The notes: generated by a model not told the origin, from the sequence alone. 64,000 bases of DNA from an uncultured Rhodospirillaceae bacterium (GCA_937887565.1 CALABS010000053.1:1-64000); one strand, 5' to 3'. Shown: positions 26,412 to 36,138, numbered from the stretch's first letter. Numbers and translations: made by a program.

Positions 26412-27878
26412 CTATTGCCCGAATGCCGGCGGTGGCGGTGGCGGCGGCGGCAAGGCTCCCGGCATCTGGACGTCGATCTCGATCCTGTCGAGGTCGATCT
26501 TCTCGGTCTTTGCCAGGTCCGAATCGACCATGCCGGGGAAGGCCAGCACCAGGACCACCATCACGACCTGGATCAGCACGAACGGCACCGCGCCCCAGTA
26601 GATCTCGCCGGTGGCGACGGCCTTCATGCGCTTGCCGGTGACCTTGTCGGTGTAATCCTCCTTGGCGGCGACGCTGCGCAGGAAGAACAGCGCGAAGCCG
26701 AAGGGCGGGTGCATGAACGAGGTCTGCATGTTGACCGCCAGCAGCACCCCGAACCACACTAGGTCGATGCCCAGCGTCTCGGCCACCGGCGCCAGCAGCG
26801 GCACGATGATGAAGGCCAGCTCGAAGAAATCCAGGAAGAACGCCAGCACGAAGACCAGCAGGTTGACAACGATCAGGAAGCCCAACTGGCCGCCGGGCAG
26901 TCCGGTCAACAGGTGCTCGACCCACAGGTCGCCGTTGACCCCCCGGAAGACCAGGCCGAACACGGTCGATCCGATCAGGATGAACAGCACGAAGGACGAC
27001 AGCTTGGCGGTGCTTTCCATGGCCTGACGCAGCAGGTCGAGGGAAAGCCTGCGCTTGGCCACGGCCAGGACGAGGGCACCGGTGGCGCCCATGGCGCCGC
27101 CCTCGGTGGGGGTGGCGACGCCGAGGAAGATGGTGCCCAGCACCAGGAAGATCAGCACCAGCGGCGGCAGGAGCGACACCAGCACGCGGGCCGCCAGCCG
27201 GCCGCCCCGCAGGGTCCGGGCCGAGGCGGGCAGGGCCGGCACCGCCCCCGGCACGGCGACGGCCACCACGGCGACGTAGCCGGCATAGAGCGCGGTCAGC
27301 ACCAGGCCGGGAACCAGGGCGCCCTCGTACATGGCGCCCACCGACCGCCCCAACTGGTCGGCCATGACGATCAGCACCAAGGACGGCGGCACGATCTGGG
27401 CCAGCGTGCCCGAGGCGGTGATGACGCCGGTGGCGAGCCGGCGGTCATAGCCGTAGCGCATCATGATGGGCAGGGAGATCAGGCCCATGGAGATGACGCT
27501 GGCGGCCACGACGCCGGTGGTGGCCGCCAGCAGGGCGCCGACGAAGATCACCGCGAAGGCCAGTCCGCCCCGCATGGGGCCGAACACCTGGCCGATGGTG
27601 TCCAGCAGGTCCTCGGCCATGCCGCTGCGTTCGAGGATCAGGCCCATGAAGGTGAAGAACGGGATCGCCAGCAAGGTGTCGTTGCGCATGATCCCGAACA
27701 CGCGCTCGGGCAGGGCCTGGAGCAACTCGGGGCCGAACAGGCCAAATTCGATTCCCAGCAGGCCGAAGGCCAGGCCGTTGGCCGCCAGGGCGAAGGCCAC
27801 CGGATATCCCGACAGCAGGAACACCACCAGCGCCGCGAACATCAGCGGCGCCATGTTGGCGGCGATGACGGCGCTCAT
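26412..27878 (-). CDS. dctM: TRAP transporter large permease (DctM)
   Basis: 488 residues from ATG 27878, which overlaps the dctQ stop (ATGA). The protein is very hydrophobic, with about 12 membrane helices. DctM landmarks include NDTLLAIPFFTFMGLILE, TTGVVAASVISMGLISLP and ATPTEGGAMGATGALV. A proline run (PPPPPPPP) near the C-terminus is unusual and probably a cytoplasmic tail. It uses an ion gradient to import the ligand delivered by the binding protein encoded at 25290-26375 on the other strand. Confidence 0.95.
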   Translation of the reverse strand: MSAVIAANMAPLMFAALVVFLLSGYPVAFALAANGLAFGLLGIEFGLFGPELLQALPERVFGIMRNDTLLAIPFFTFMGLILERSGMAEDLLDTIGQVFGPMRGGLAFAVIFVGALLAATTGVVAASVISMGLISLPIMMRYGYDRRLATGVITASGTLAQIVPPSLVLIVMADQLGRSVGAMYEGALVPGLVLTALYAGYVAVVAVAVPGAVPALPASARTLRGGRLAARVLVSLLPPLVLIFLVLGTIFLGVATPTEGGAMGATGALVLAVAKRRLSLDLLRQAMESTAKLSSFVLFILIGSTVFGLVFRGVNGDLWVEHLLTGLPGGQLGFLIVVNLLVFVLAFFLDFFELAFIIVPLLAPVAETLGIDLVWFGVLLAVNMQTSFMHPPFGFALFFLRSVAAKEDYTDKVTGKRMKAVATGEIYWGAVPFVLIQVVMVVLVLAFPGMVDSDLAKTEKIDLDRIEIDVQMPGALPPPPPPPPAFGQ

Positions 27879-28387
27879 TCGTCGCCGCTCCGCGACAGGA
27901 AGGCCAACTTCTTGATGATCTGCGAGATTCCCTGCAGGGCCAGCAGCAGGAATCCCAGGGGGATCAACGCCTTGACCGGCCACCGCAACAGCCCGCCGGC
28001 GTCGCCGGACATCTCGCCGCGGATGAAGGAATCGGCAACCATCGGCCACGACAGCACCAGGATCGTCGCGGCCATGGGCAGCAGGAACAACACGCCGCCG
28101 ACCACGTCGATCCAGGCCCGGACCCGGGGCGGGAAGCGGCCGGTGAGCACGTCGATGCGGACGTGTTCGTCGCGAAGCAAGGTATAGCCGGCGGTCAGCA
28201 GGAACACGGCCGAGAACAGGTACCACTGTACCTCCAGCCAGGCGTTGGAACTGGTGTTCAGGGTGTAGCGGACAACGGCGTTGCCGGCGCTGACCACCAC
28301 CATGACCAGAACCAGCCACGGCACCGATCGCCCGACGGCCCGGTTCAGGCGGTCGATCAGCACGCTGACCCGCAACAGACGCGACAC
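27875..28387 (-). CDS. dctQ: TRAP transporter small permease (DctQ)
   Basis: 170 residues with four predicted membrane helices. The DctQ signature is the stretch SNAWLEVQWYLFSAVFLLTA and the following RDEHVRIDVL. It forms the small subunit of the TRAP membrane complex. The stop overlaps the dctM start. It is the promoter-proximal gene of the permease pair, and the gap to the bpt stop at 28425 is 37 bp, so both could be read from one upstream promoter. Confidence 0.93.
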   Translation of the reverse strand: MSRLLRVSVLIDRLNRAVGRSVPWLVLVMVVVSAGNAVVRYTLNTSSNAWLEVQWYLFSAVFLLTAGYTLLRDEHVRIDVLTGRFPPRVRAWIDVVGGVLFLLPMAATILVLSWPMVADSFIRGEMSGDAGGLLRWPVKALIPLGFLLLALQGISQIIKKLAFLSRSGDE

Positions 28388-28424
28388 GGACGGACTCCCC
28401 CACGCTCGGACGGTGCGTCCCTAT

Positions 28425-29192
28425 CTAGCGCAGGTCGCCCGCCACGTCCATGGTCGCGGCCGGTTCCGTCTTCGGGGTCAGGCGGCGCCAGCCGTTGGGG
28501 CCGAAGGCCTCGAGGGGCTGGAAGCGCATCTTGTAGGACATCTTGCGGCTTTCGGCGATCCAATAGCCGAGATAAACGTAGGGCAGGGCGAGCCGCTTGG
28601 CCTCCTCGACCAGCCAGATGACGACGTGGGTGCCGAGGGACCGGTTGCCGAGATCGGGGTCGAAGAAGCTGTAGACCGCCGACAGCCCGTCGCTCATCTG
28701 ATCGGCCAAGCAGGCGGCCACCAGCGTCCCCGAGGGATCGCGGTATTCGACCAGGAAGGTCTCGATCGGGCTGTCCTCGACCATGGACCGGTAGTCGTAG
28801 AAGCCCATCAACGCCATGTCGCCGCCGGCATGGCGCGATTCTTGATAGCGGGCGAACAGCCGGTACTGCTCGGCGGTGGCGCGGGCCGGGACCTTGCGGG
28901 CGATGAGGTCGGTGTTCGCGCGCCAGATCTTGCGCATGGTGCGACCGCACGAGAAACCATCGACGACGATGCGGACCGGGACGCAGGCATTGCAGCCGGG
29001 GCAGGCGGGGGTGTAGGCGATGGAATGGCTACGGCGGAAGCCGGCCCGCGACAGCGCCTCGTGCAGGACCTCGGCGTCGGGGCCGTTCAGTTCGGTGACG
29101 ATCTTCCGTTCCAGCCTTCCGGCGATGTACGGGCACGGCAAGGGCGCGGTGGTGAAGAAGAAGTGCGGCCGTTTGAGGGGTATGTGATCCAT
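28425..29192 (-). CDS. bpt: Bacterial aminoacyl-tRNA--protein transferase (Bpt)
   Basis: 255 residues. It attaches leucine (in other bacteria arginine-like N-end rule transferases attach arginine) to N-terminal acidic residues, marking them for ClpAP. The ATE family signature is visible: PCPYIAGRLERKIVTEL, the cysteine cluster TPACPGCNACVPVRI, and VYLGYWIAESRKMSYK. ATG 29192 is chosen because family members start directly before LKRPHFFFTTAP. An in-frame ATG at 29219 is an alternative. Neither start has a strong ribosome-binding site. Confidence 0.93.
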   Translation of the reverse strand: MDHIPLKRPHFFFTTAPLPCPYIAGRLERKIVTELNGPDAEVLHEALSRAGFRRSHSIAYTPACPGCNACVPVRIVVDGFSCGRTMRKIWRANTDLIARKVPARATAEQYRLFARYQESRHAGGDMALMGFYDYRSMVEDSPIETFLVEYRDPSGTLVAACLADQMSDGLSAVYSFFDPDLGNRSLGTHVVIWLVEEAKRLALPYVYLGYWIAESRKMSYKMRFQPLEAFGPNGWRRLTPKTEPAATMDVAGDLR

Positions 29193-29312
29193 CGCGTCCC
29201 AGCATTCATCCGCGTCCACGGGCGGCGTCGCGCCGCGCTCACCCCTGATATGGTGGCCGCCGCATACCCCACCACCAACCCCGGACGGGGGAGGCCGTCT
29301 CCCTCCGACGGC

Positions 29313-29831
29313 TTAGGCGGGCGGATGCCGCCACCGTCCGGGATCGTTCACCACCACCGTTCCGGCCAGCCAGTCGTGAAGGGTTCGCCGGCGGGGATTG
29401 AACAGCGCGACCGCCAGGACCAGGAAGCTGGTCAACGCGACCGAACCGTAGAACGCCACTGTCTGGATCATGGCCTGGAAGAGGGTCGGTCGTCCACTGC
29501 CTCCGTCATTCGCCACGGATGCGACGTGGACACCCATGACGCGCATGCCGAGGGTCGCGGCCGCCGGGGAGGAAATCAAGAACGAGTGGTAGGCCAAGGG
29601 CGTCAGGGCGACGGCGAGCGCCTGCAAGGGAAGCAGCAGCCCGAGGCTGAGCAGCGCCAGGACGCCGAAGCCGAACCACACCGCCGCCGCCACGATGCCG
29701 ACCACCACCAGATCGACCATATAGGCGAAGATCCGGCGGGCGGTGACGCCGCGGAACAATTCCGGGTGCCGCCACGGATCGGCCCATTCGGGCGGAACGG
29801 CGGCGGTGACGACGGCGCGGTTGTCGGCCAT
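29313..29831 (-). CDS. RDD-family membrane protein
   Basis: 172 residues from ATG 29831, preceded by GAGGAG. Hydrophobic segments lie at about 37-75, 80-95 and 122-140. The RDD pattern is seen as TARRIFAYMVDLVVVG near the start and the conserved RRRTLHDWLAGTVVV near the end. The family is often linked to small-ion antiport or membrane quality control, but its function here is unknown. It lies between bpt and motB on the same strand. Confidence 0.88.
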   Translation of the reverse strand: MADNRAVVTAAVPPEWADPWRHPELFRGVTARRIFAYMVDLVVVGIVAAAVWFGFGVLALLSLGLLLPLQALAVALTPLAYHSFLISSPAAATLGMRVMGVHVASVANDGGSGRPTLFQAMIQTVAFYGSVALTSFLVLAVALFNPRRRTLHDWLAGTVVVNDPGRWRHPPA

Positions 29832-29913
29832 GGGCAACTCCTCGGCTGGGCTTCCGAAGGATGTAGGTGGCGAATCCCCGCCGGCCAGGGCCGAACCCTA
29901 CCAGAGCCGAACC

Positions 29914-30951
29914 CTAGGGGCGTGCCCTGGGTGCCTGCGGGATGGGGGCCTGGAGGGCGGGGGAGGCCGACGGAGCGGGTGCCGCCTTAGCCGGTGCCTG
30001 CGGCGGCGGCGGTTGGGGCTCGGCCGCCGCCTTGCCGATGTCGCCGGGTGGGGTCAGCGGCGGCGGGGTCAGATCCTGCTCCCGCAGCAGGATGATGCTG
30101 ATGCGGCGATTGCGCGGGCCCTTGGGGTTCCCGGTGTCCAACGGCTCGGTGGCGGCCTTGCCGACGACGCGGTCGATGCGTTCCTCCGGAACACCGGAGG
30201 CCAGGAGCGCGCGGCGGCTGGCCAGGGCACGGTCGGCCGAAAGCTCCCAGTTGCTGTAGCCGGAGGGATCGCGGAAGGGGATGGAATCGGTATGGCCCGA
30301 GATCGCCAGCCGGTTGGGCAGTTGGCCGACGATCCGTGACACCAGGTCGAGGAGGGCACGAGTGTGGCCATACATGGCCGAACTGCCCGACGGGAACATG
30401 GCCAGCCCCTCCTGGTCGGTCAGCTGGATGCGCAGGCCCTCGGGGGTGTTGTCGACCATCATCGAGCCCTGGAACTGCTGCAGTTCGGGAATTCCCTTGA
30501 CCGCCTGCTCCAGCAGGTTCTTGGCCTTGTCGAACTTCTGCTGCTCGCGCTCGGCCAGCTTCTCCTTGAACTCCTGCTCGCTCATGCCCTCCAACGGCTC
30601 GGTGGCGTCGGTGGTCAGATCCTCGCCGCCAGCGCCGATGGACGGCGGCGGCAAGTGCTGGATGAGGGCGGGGGCGGCCTGGTTGGTGGTGCCCACGCCC
30701 GGCCGTCCGATAGCGGCCCCCTCCAGGATGGCGCCGGCGCCGGAATTGCTCTTGGACGCCATGGAAGGCGCGAAATAGTTGGAGATGCCCGTCAGCTGCT
30801 CCTCGGTGACGGCGTTCAGCAGCCACAGCAGCAGGAAAAACGCCATCATGGCGGTCACGAAATCGGCGTAGGCCACCTTCCAGGCACCGCCGTGGTGGCC
30901 GCCGGCGACCTTCTTGACGCGCTTGATGATGATCTGCTGGCCGTCGGCCAT
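29914..30951 (-). CDS. motB: Flagellar motor protein MotB
   Basis: 345 residues. One membrane helix lies at about 28-46, carrying the proton-binding aspartate D30 (AYADFVTAMMAFFLL). The peptidoglycan-binding OmpA-like domain is near 175-300 (ISGHTDSIPF, then SADRALASRRALLASG and RNRRISIILL). A proline/alanine-rich tail follows. MotB anchors the stator to the cell wall. It starts 3 bp after the motA stop, so the pair is co-translated. Confidence 0.97.
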   Translation of the reverse strand: MADGQQIIIKRVKKVAGGHHGGAWKVAYADFVTAMMAFFLLLWLLNAVTEEQLTGISNYFAPSMASKSNSGAGAILEGAAIGRPGVGTTNQAAPALIQHLPPPSIGAGGEDLTTDATEPLEGMSEQEFKEKLAEREQQKFDKAKNLLEQAVKGIPELQQFQGSMMVDNTPEGLRIQLTDQEGLAMFPSGSSAMYGHTRALLDLVSRIVGQLPNRLAISGHTDSIPFRDPSGYSNWELSADRALASRRALLASGVPEERIDRVVGKAATEPLDTGNPKGPRNRRISIILLREQDLTPPPLTPPGDIGKAAAEPQPPPPQAPAKAAPAPSASPALQAPIPQAPRARP

Positions 30952-30954
30952 CGC

Positions 30955-31815
30955 TTAGTCCGGCGGCAGGTTGGTGACGGTCTCCTCCAGTTCCTGGAAG
31001 CTGGGACGAAGCTCGTCGGGAAGGATCTTGCGGGCGAATTCGATGGACACCTGCGGCGCGTAGCCCTGCATGTGGGCCAGCAGGCCGGCCTTCATGGCCA
31101 GCAGATAGAAGTTGTCCGAATCGAAGGCCATCTGGAGGTTGCGGCCGAACGGCGCGAAGAAGGCGTACGAGAACAGCACGCCCGAGAAGGTGCCCACCAG
31201 CGCGGCGCCGATCAGATGGCCCAGCACCTCGGGGGGTTCGGTGATCGAGCCCATGGTGTGGATGACGCCCAGCACCGCCGCCACGATACCCAGCGCCGGC
31301 ATGGCGTCGGCCATCAGCGTGATGGCGTGGGAAATCTCGTGATAGTGCTTGTGGTGGGCCTCGATCTCGCCGTCGATGATGGCCTCCAGCTCGTGGGCGT
31401 TCGAGGTGCCCAGGGTCAGGAGGCGCAGGTAGTCGCACAGGAAGGTGCGGTTGTGGTGGTCGCCGTTGAAGCCGGGGAACTTGGCGAACAGCGGGCTTTC
31501 GTCGGGCTTCTCCACGTGGCTTTCCAGGGCCAGGTCGCCCTTGGTCTTGGCCAGCTTGAAGACTGCGTAGAGCATCGACAGAAGTTCGATGTAATCGTCC
31601 CGCCTGTGGTGCGGGCCCTTGAAGATCATCGCGAAGTTCTTGGCGATGCCGGTGATCGTGGACTTCGGGTTGCCCAGGAGCAGCGAGCCGATGGCCGCGC
31701 CGAAGATGATGACGAATTCGAACGGCTGCCACAGCACGTCGACGTGGCCGCCGCCGGCAGCATAACCGCCGATGACGGCGACGATGGTTATGGCGATGCC
31801 GATGATCGCGAACAT
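30955..31815 (-). CDS. motA: Flagellar motor protein MotA
   Basis: 286 residues with four membrane helices. The family signature is HTMGSITEPPEVLGHLIGAALVGTFSG, preceded by DAMPALGIVAAVLG. It is the ion-channel stator subunit that drives flagellar rotation. Its length and the 61-residue DDYIELLSMLYAVFKLAK region fit the E. coli/alpha type with a cytoplasmic power-stroke loop. The gene is the first of motA-motB, with a recognisable promoter upstream. Confidence 0.97.
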   Translation of the reverse strand: MFAIIGIAITIVAVIGGYAAGGGHVDVLWQPFEFVIIFGAAIGSLLLGNPKSTITGIAKNFAMIFKGPHHRRDDYIELLSMLYAVFKLAKTKGDLALESHVEKPDESPLFAKFPGFNGDHHNRTFLCDYLRLLTLGTSNAHELEAIIDGEIEAHHKHYHEISHAITLMADAMPALGIVAAVLGVIHTMGSITEPPEVLGHLIGAALVGTFSGVLFSYAFFAPFGRNLQMAFDSDNFYLLAMKAGLLAHMQGYAPQVSIEFARKILPDELRPSFQELEETVTNLPPD

Positions 31816-31875
31816 TCACTACCCCTGTTTCGGTCCGCCCTGACGACGGCGCACCAGCAAACGCACGGAGGATGC

Positions 31876-31904
31876 TATAAATCCGGCCGCCTGTCGCGAG
31901 TCAA
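31876..31904 (-). promoter_or_regulatory. Promoter of motAB
   Basis: Minus strand TTGACT, a 17-bp spacer and TTTATA, 60 bp upstream of the motA start. The opposite strand has TTGACC at 31970-31975 with TATTAA 15 bp on, a weaker candidate for the flavin-reductase gene. Confidence 0.45.
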
Positions 31905-32035
31905 CTGCATGATCGGATGAAAAAAATTATGCTGGCGAAGCGCACATGGTGTCTTCGCGCAAGGGGGATTTGACCCGCCGGTGCCAACCTTATTAATCTC
32001 AGGGCACCGAAGTCCAATTCCAACCGAGCGAGCCA

Positions 32036-32530
32036 ATGTCGATCGACCAACGTTCCTTCCGCAAGGCCTTGGGGTGTTTCGCAACCGGCGTGACCGTGGT
32101 CACGACTCTCAACCCCCAGACCCGCGCTCCGGTGGGAGTGACGGTCAGCGCGTTCTCGTCGCTTTCACTTGATCCACCGATGGTCCTGTTCTGCCTCGGC
32201 AAGCAGACGTCCAGCCTGGATGCATTCAAGGATTTCGGGCATTTCGGCGTCAACGTCCTGGCCGAAACCCAACGCGACCTGTCGATCCGCTTCGCCAGCC
32301 GCTCCGACGACAAATGGGCCGGCCTGTCGTTCGAGACCGCCGAAAGCGGGGTTCCGTGGCTTTCCGACTGCCTGGCCAATCTCGAATGCCGGGTGGTGAA
32401 CGCCATCGACGGCGGCGACCATCTGATCTTCGTCGGCGAGGTCAAGCGGCTGCGCCACCAGGAAGGCGGCTCGCCGCTGGTCTATTTCCGCGGCGCCTAC
32501 ATGGAGCCGTGCCCTCTGCCGAGCGCCTGA
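32036..32530 (+). CDS. Flavin reductase family protein
   Basis: 164 residues covering a complete flavin reductase-like FMN-binding split-barrel. The opening FRKALGCFATGVTVVTT and the following VSAFSSLSLDPPMVLFCL are typical. Members reduce FMN or FAD with NAD(P)H to supply two-component monooxygenases. No monooxygenase is adjacent, so the partner is unknown. It is divergent from motAB across a 220-bp gap. Confidence 0.88.
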   Translation: MSIDQRSFRKALGCFATGVTVVTTLNPQTRAPVGVTVSAFSSLSLDPPMVLFCLGKQTSSLDAFKDFGHFGVNVLAETQRDLSIRFASRSDDKWAGLSFETAESGVPWLSDCLANLECRVVNAIDGGDHLIFVGEVKRLRHQEGGSPLVYFRGAYMEPCPLPSA

Positions 32531-32533
32531 CCG

Positions 32534-33754
32534 TCATTCGCCGGTGGCGAAGGAGCCCAGCTGGCGGGTGGGATAGCCCGCCCCCCTGAGGGCGTCGATC
32601 ATGGCCTGCACATGGGCGGTGTCGGTGGCCTCGACGACGGCGTCGATCTCGGCGTATTTGACCGGCACGTCCTGGAACAGGCGCTGGTGGTAGATCTCGA
32701 CGATGTTGCCGCCATTGTCGCCGATCAGGCTGGCGACACGGGCGAGGATGCCGGGGGCGTCGGAGATCTCGATCCTGAGCCGGGCCAGGCGGCCGGCGCG
32801 GACCAGGCCCCGCATCAGGATCGACGCCATCAGGCGGTTGTCGATATTGCCGCCGGACACGACCAGCCCCACCGGGCCGCCCCTGAAACGGTCGGGAGCG
32901 GCCGCCACCGCCGCCAGGACGGCGGCGCCGGCACCCTCGGCCACCACCTTGGCCCGCTCGAACAATGCCTCGACGGCCCGCTCGATCTGGGTTTCGTCGA
33001 CCGCCACCACGTCGTCCACCAGGCTTTCGACGAGCGGGCGGGTCAAGGCGCCGGGGCGCTTGACGGCGATGCCCTCGGCCAGGGTCCTGAGCGAGGCGGG
33101 CGGCGGCTCGCAGGCCGGCGGGGAACGGACCAGCGTCGCGTATCCGGACGCCTGCACCCCGATGATGCGGATGGACGGCTTGAGCGCCCGCGCCGCCACC
33201 GCCATGCCCGCGATCAGCCCGCCGCCGCCGACGGGAACGACGATGGTGTCGAGGTCGTGCCGCTCGGCCAGCATTTCCAACCCCACCGTGCCCTGGCCGG
33301 CGACCACCAGCGGGTCGTCGTAGGGATGGACGAAGACCTGTCCCCCGGCCTGGGCAAGGGCGCGGGCATGGGCCTCCGCCTCCGTCAGGCCGTCGCCTTC
33401 CAGCACCACCGTCGCTCCCAGCGCTTCGGTGCGCAAGACCTTGGTGAACGGCGTCTCCCTGGGCATGACGATGGTCGCCGGAATGCTCATGGCGCGCGCA
33501 TGCCAGGCGACGCCCTGGGCGTGGTTGCCGGCCGACATGGCGACGACGCCGCGGCCGCGTTCGGCCGAGTCCAGGGCCAAGAGCCGGTTGAGGGCGCCCC
33601 TGGCCTTGAACGAGCCGGAAACCTGCAGGTTCTCGAGCTTCAGGACGGTGTCGACCCCGGGCAGCAGCCCTGCCGCCGCGACGAGCGGCGTTCGGATCAC
33701 CCCGGTTCCGATGGCGGCCGCCGCCGCCCTGATGTCGTCGGCGGTCAGCGTCAA
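32534..33754 (-). CDS. ilvA: Threonine dehydratase with ACT domain
   Basis: 406 residues from a TTG start at 33754 that overlaps the upstream TGA (TTGA). It is a PLP enzyme converting threonine to 2-oxobutyrate. The PLP lysine is K50 in LQVSGSFKARGALN, and the glycine-rich phosphate loop is VGGGGLIAG. The C-terminal ACT domain (LRIEISDAPGILARVASLIGDN) provides allosteric control. The TTG is chosen because it matches the usual N-terminus (TLTADDIRAA). An earlier in-frame start at 33829 would add an unrelated-looking leader. Confidence 0.9.
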   Translation of the reverse strand: MTLTADDIRAAAAAIGTGVIRTPLVAAAGLLPGVDTVLKLENLQVSGSFKARGALNRLLALDSAERGRGVVAMSAGNHAQGVAWHARAMSIPATIVMPRETPFTKVLRTEALGATVVLEGDGLTEAEAHARALAQAGGQVFVHPYDDPLVVAGQGTVGLEMLAERHDLDTIVVPVGGGGLIAGMAVAARALKPSIRIIGVQASGYATLVRSPPACEPPPASLRTLAEGIAVKRPGALTRPLVESLVDDVVAVDETQIERAVEALFERAKVVAEGAGAAVLAAVAAAPDRFRGGPVGLVVSGGNIDNRLMASILMRGLVRAGRLARLRIEISDAPGILARVASLIGDNGGNIVEIYHQRLFQDVPVKYAEIDAVVEATDTAHVQAMIDALRGAGYPTRQLGSFATGE

Positions 33755-36138
33755 TAGCCGGGCTCCAGGTTCAGGACCGCGGCTTCCGGCGGCCGTCCAC
33801 CGAGCCGAAGTCCGACATTGCTCCGCCACAGGTCGGTGATGTCGCCGAAATGCCGCGACAGGACATTGCCGGATTGGCCGGTCGCGATCACGAAGGTCGA
33901 CTTGGACAGGTCGGAGAGGTCGTACACGGCGCGCAGCCCGGCACCGTGCACCTGGGTGAAGTCGCCGGCGGCGAAGCTGCCCCGGCTGACGGTGAAGTCG
34001 TCGCCCGAGGTCGGCACCGCGATGGTCGCCATCCTGTCGATGAGCGGAACATGCGACAGGATCGGATGGGCGAACACCGCCCGGTGAGCCTCGCCCCAGC
34101 GCCAGCCGGCGACCGGGCGGCCATGGCGGGCCGCCAGATCGGCGACCGCGTCGTCAAGGGCGGCGGCGGCCAGGGCGGGGCAGGATTCGGCCTCGGGCGT
34201 CCGGATGTCGTCGCACCAATGGCGGTCGAGAGTCAGGGCGGCGGCCAGGACGGCGGGGTGGGGGCCGCCATAGGCCGGGAAGTCGTCGCCAAGCTCGTCG
34301 GCGAACACGGCCCGCCACAGCTTGTCCATCCAGGCGTTGAAGATCAGCGGCTCGGGGCGGTCGTGGCGCATGCGGCCGTCCCACGCGACGATCAGGCGCA
34401 ACGCCTCGCCGGCGAGGGGGGTGCGCGCCTCGGTGTCGGCGACAAGCTCCTTCAGCGACACGGCGGCCAGGGACAGGTCGTCCATCTGCATGGCCGCCAT
34501 GTCGGACACCGTCAGCCCAGACCGGCCGGAGAGAAGCTCGGCGATCCGGGCGGCGCGGAAGCCATCGGGCCAGTGGGTGGTTATCAGGTAGGGGTAGTCG
34601 GCGCCGACGACGCGGTTGTTGGCATTGATGATGAGCCCCTGCTTCGGCGCCAGGATTTGCGGCATCTTCTGCCAGGGGATCCACCCTTTCCAGTCACCGT
34701 GACCTCCGGCGCCGTCCACCGGCAGGGTGCCGTCGCCCGACTCGCGAACCGGCACCCGTCCGGCGGTGACGAATCCGATGGCGCCGCCGGTGTCGGCATA
34801 GGCGAAATTCTGCACCGGCGCGTGGAAGTCCTCGAGCGCCGACAGGAAGCTTCGCCAATCGACCGCCCGGTTCAGCTTGTGGATGGCCTGCGCGGTCAGG
34901 TCGACCGGCTCCAGGGCGGTGGCCCGGAACGCGATCGCCCGCCCGTCACGGGCCGCCCCCGGCAGCAGGTCGCCGATGATGGGCCCGTGCCGGCTTTCGC
35001 GCACGTCCAGCACCACGTCGTCGCCGCCCTTGACGCGGATGGTCTCGCGGTGGGTCGAAAAGGATTGGGGGCCGTCCGGGGTGGCATAGGTGCCGTCGCC
35101 GAGATCGGTCTCCACGAACAGGTCGACGGTGTCGGCGTGGGTGGTGGTGGTGCCCCAGGCGATGCGCCCGTTATGGCCGACGAGGTGGAAGGGCACCCCG
35201 GGTACGGTGGCCCCGGTCACCGAGAGCCCGGGCGCCTCGACAGCGGCCAGGTACCACAGCACCGGAGCCTGGAATCCGAGATGGGGATCGTTGGCCAGCA
35301 GCGGCTTGCCCGTGGCCGTGTGGCGGCCGTCGACGGCCCAGACGTTGGAAGCGAGCCGGGGCACCGCGTGCTCGGGGACGATGTCGGGCAGCCCGTCGGC
35401 GGCGCGGCGCGGCGACGCCAGCGTGGCGCCGCCCCGGTCGGCCGGCCACAGCTCGCGCAGCCGCTGCGGCGGCAGGCGGTCGGCGAGCTTGGCGCGCAGC
35501 ATCTCGGCGCGCCAGTCCCCGGTCAGCTGCAGCGCCATCAGCCGCCCCCATACCAGCGAATCCGCGGGGGTCCACGGCTCCGGGTGGGCGTCGCCGAGGA
35601 GGATGAACTCCAGCGGCAGGCGGTGCCGATGGGCGTCGAGCCACGAGTTGACGCCCTCGGCATAGGCGGTCAGGGCGTCGCGGGTGGGCTTGTCCAACTG
35701 GTCGAAGCTGCCCTCGGCGCGACGGCGAAGGCCAAGGGTGCGCATGAAGCGGTCGTTGGCGATCCCCCGTTCGCCGACCAGTTCCGACAGGCGCCCGGCG
35801 CCGATGCGGCGCTGGAACTCCATCTGCCAGATGCGGTCCTGGGCATGGACCCAGCCGAGCGTGAAATAGGCGTCGCGGACGCTGCGGGCGGTGATGCGGG
35901 GAACGCCGTGATGGTCGCGGGCGACGGTGGCCGGCAGTTGCAGGCCGTGGACGGGAACATGGCCCTCGATGCGCGGCAGCGAGCTCATCAGCCACAGGAA
36001 GGCCACCGACGCCGTCGCCAGCACGACCAGGACGACGCCGTTGAGCAACTGCGCCCACCAGCGCATCTCGTCGCCGATGACGATTCCTTCGTCGCGGGAC
36101 GGCGGGTCGTCGGCGGAATCGAGGGGACTGTCCTGCAC
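33751..36138 (-). CDS. Penicillin acylase family protein
   Basis: 795 residues from GTG 36138. This is an N-terminal-nucleophile hydrolase family acting on amide bonds of penicillins, acyl-homoserine lactones and similar molecules. One membrane helix lies near 24-46 (RWWAQLLNGVVLVVLATASV), giving a periplasmic enzyme. Autocleavage would expose the serine in RLASNVWAVDG, and the beta chain continues through LLANDPHLGF and HLVGHNGRIAWG. The GTG has GGAGA 7 bp upstream. ATG 36207 would add 23 residues and ATG 36069 would remove 23. Its stop overlaps ilvA. The substrate is unknown. Confidence 0.88.
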   Translation of the reverse strand: MQDSPLDSADDPPSRDEGIVIGDEMRWWAQLLNGVVLVVLATASVAFLWLMSSLPRIEGHVPVHGLQLPATVARDHHGVPRITARSVRDAYFTLGWVHAQDRIWQMEFQRRIGAGRLSELVGERGIANDRFMRTLGLRRRAEGSFDQLDKPTRDALTAYAEGVNSWLDAHRHRLPLEFILLGDAHPEPWTPADSLVWGRLMALQLTGDWRAEMLRAKLADRLPPQRLRELWPADRGGATLASPRRAADGLPDIVPEHAVPRLASNVWAVDGRHTATGKPLLANDPHLGFQAPVLWYLAAVEAPGLSVTGATVPGVPFHLVGHNGRIAWGTTTTHADTVDLFVETDLGDGTYATPDGPQSFSTHRETIRVKGGDDVVLDVRESRHGPIIGDLLPGAARDGRAIAFRATALEPVDLTAQAIHKLNRAVDWRSFLSALEDFHAPVQNFAYADTGGAIGFVTAGRVPVRESGDGTLPVDGAGGHGDWKGWIPWQKMPQILAPKQGLIINANNRVVGADYPYLITTHWPDGFRAARIAELLSGRSGLTVSDMAAMQMDDLSLAAVSLKELVADTEARTPLAGEALRLIVAWDGRMRHDRPEPLIFNAWMDKLWRAVFADELGDDFPAYGGPHPAVLAAALTLDRHWCDDIRTPEAESCPALAAAALDDAVADLAARHGRPVAGWRWGEAHRAVFAHPILSHVPLIDRMATIAVPTSGDDFTVSRGSFAAGDFTQVHGAGLRAVYDLSDLSKSTFVIATGQSGNVLSRHFGDITDLWRSNVGLRLGGRPPEAAVLNLEPGY

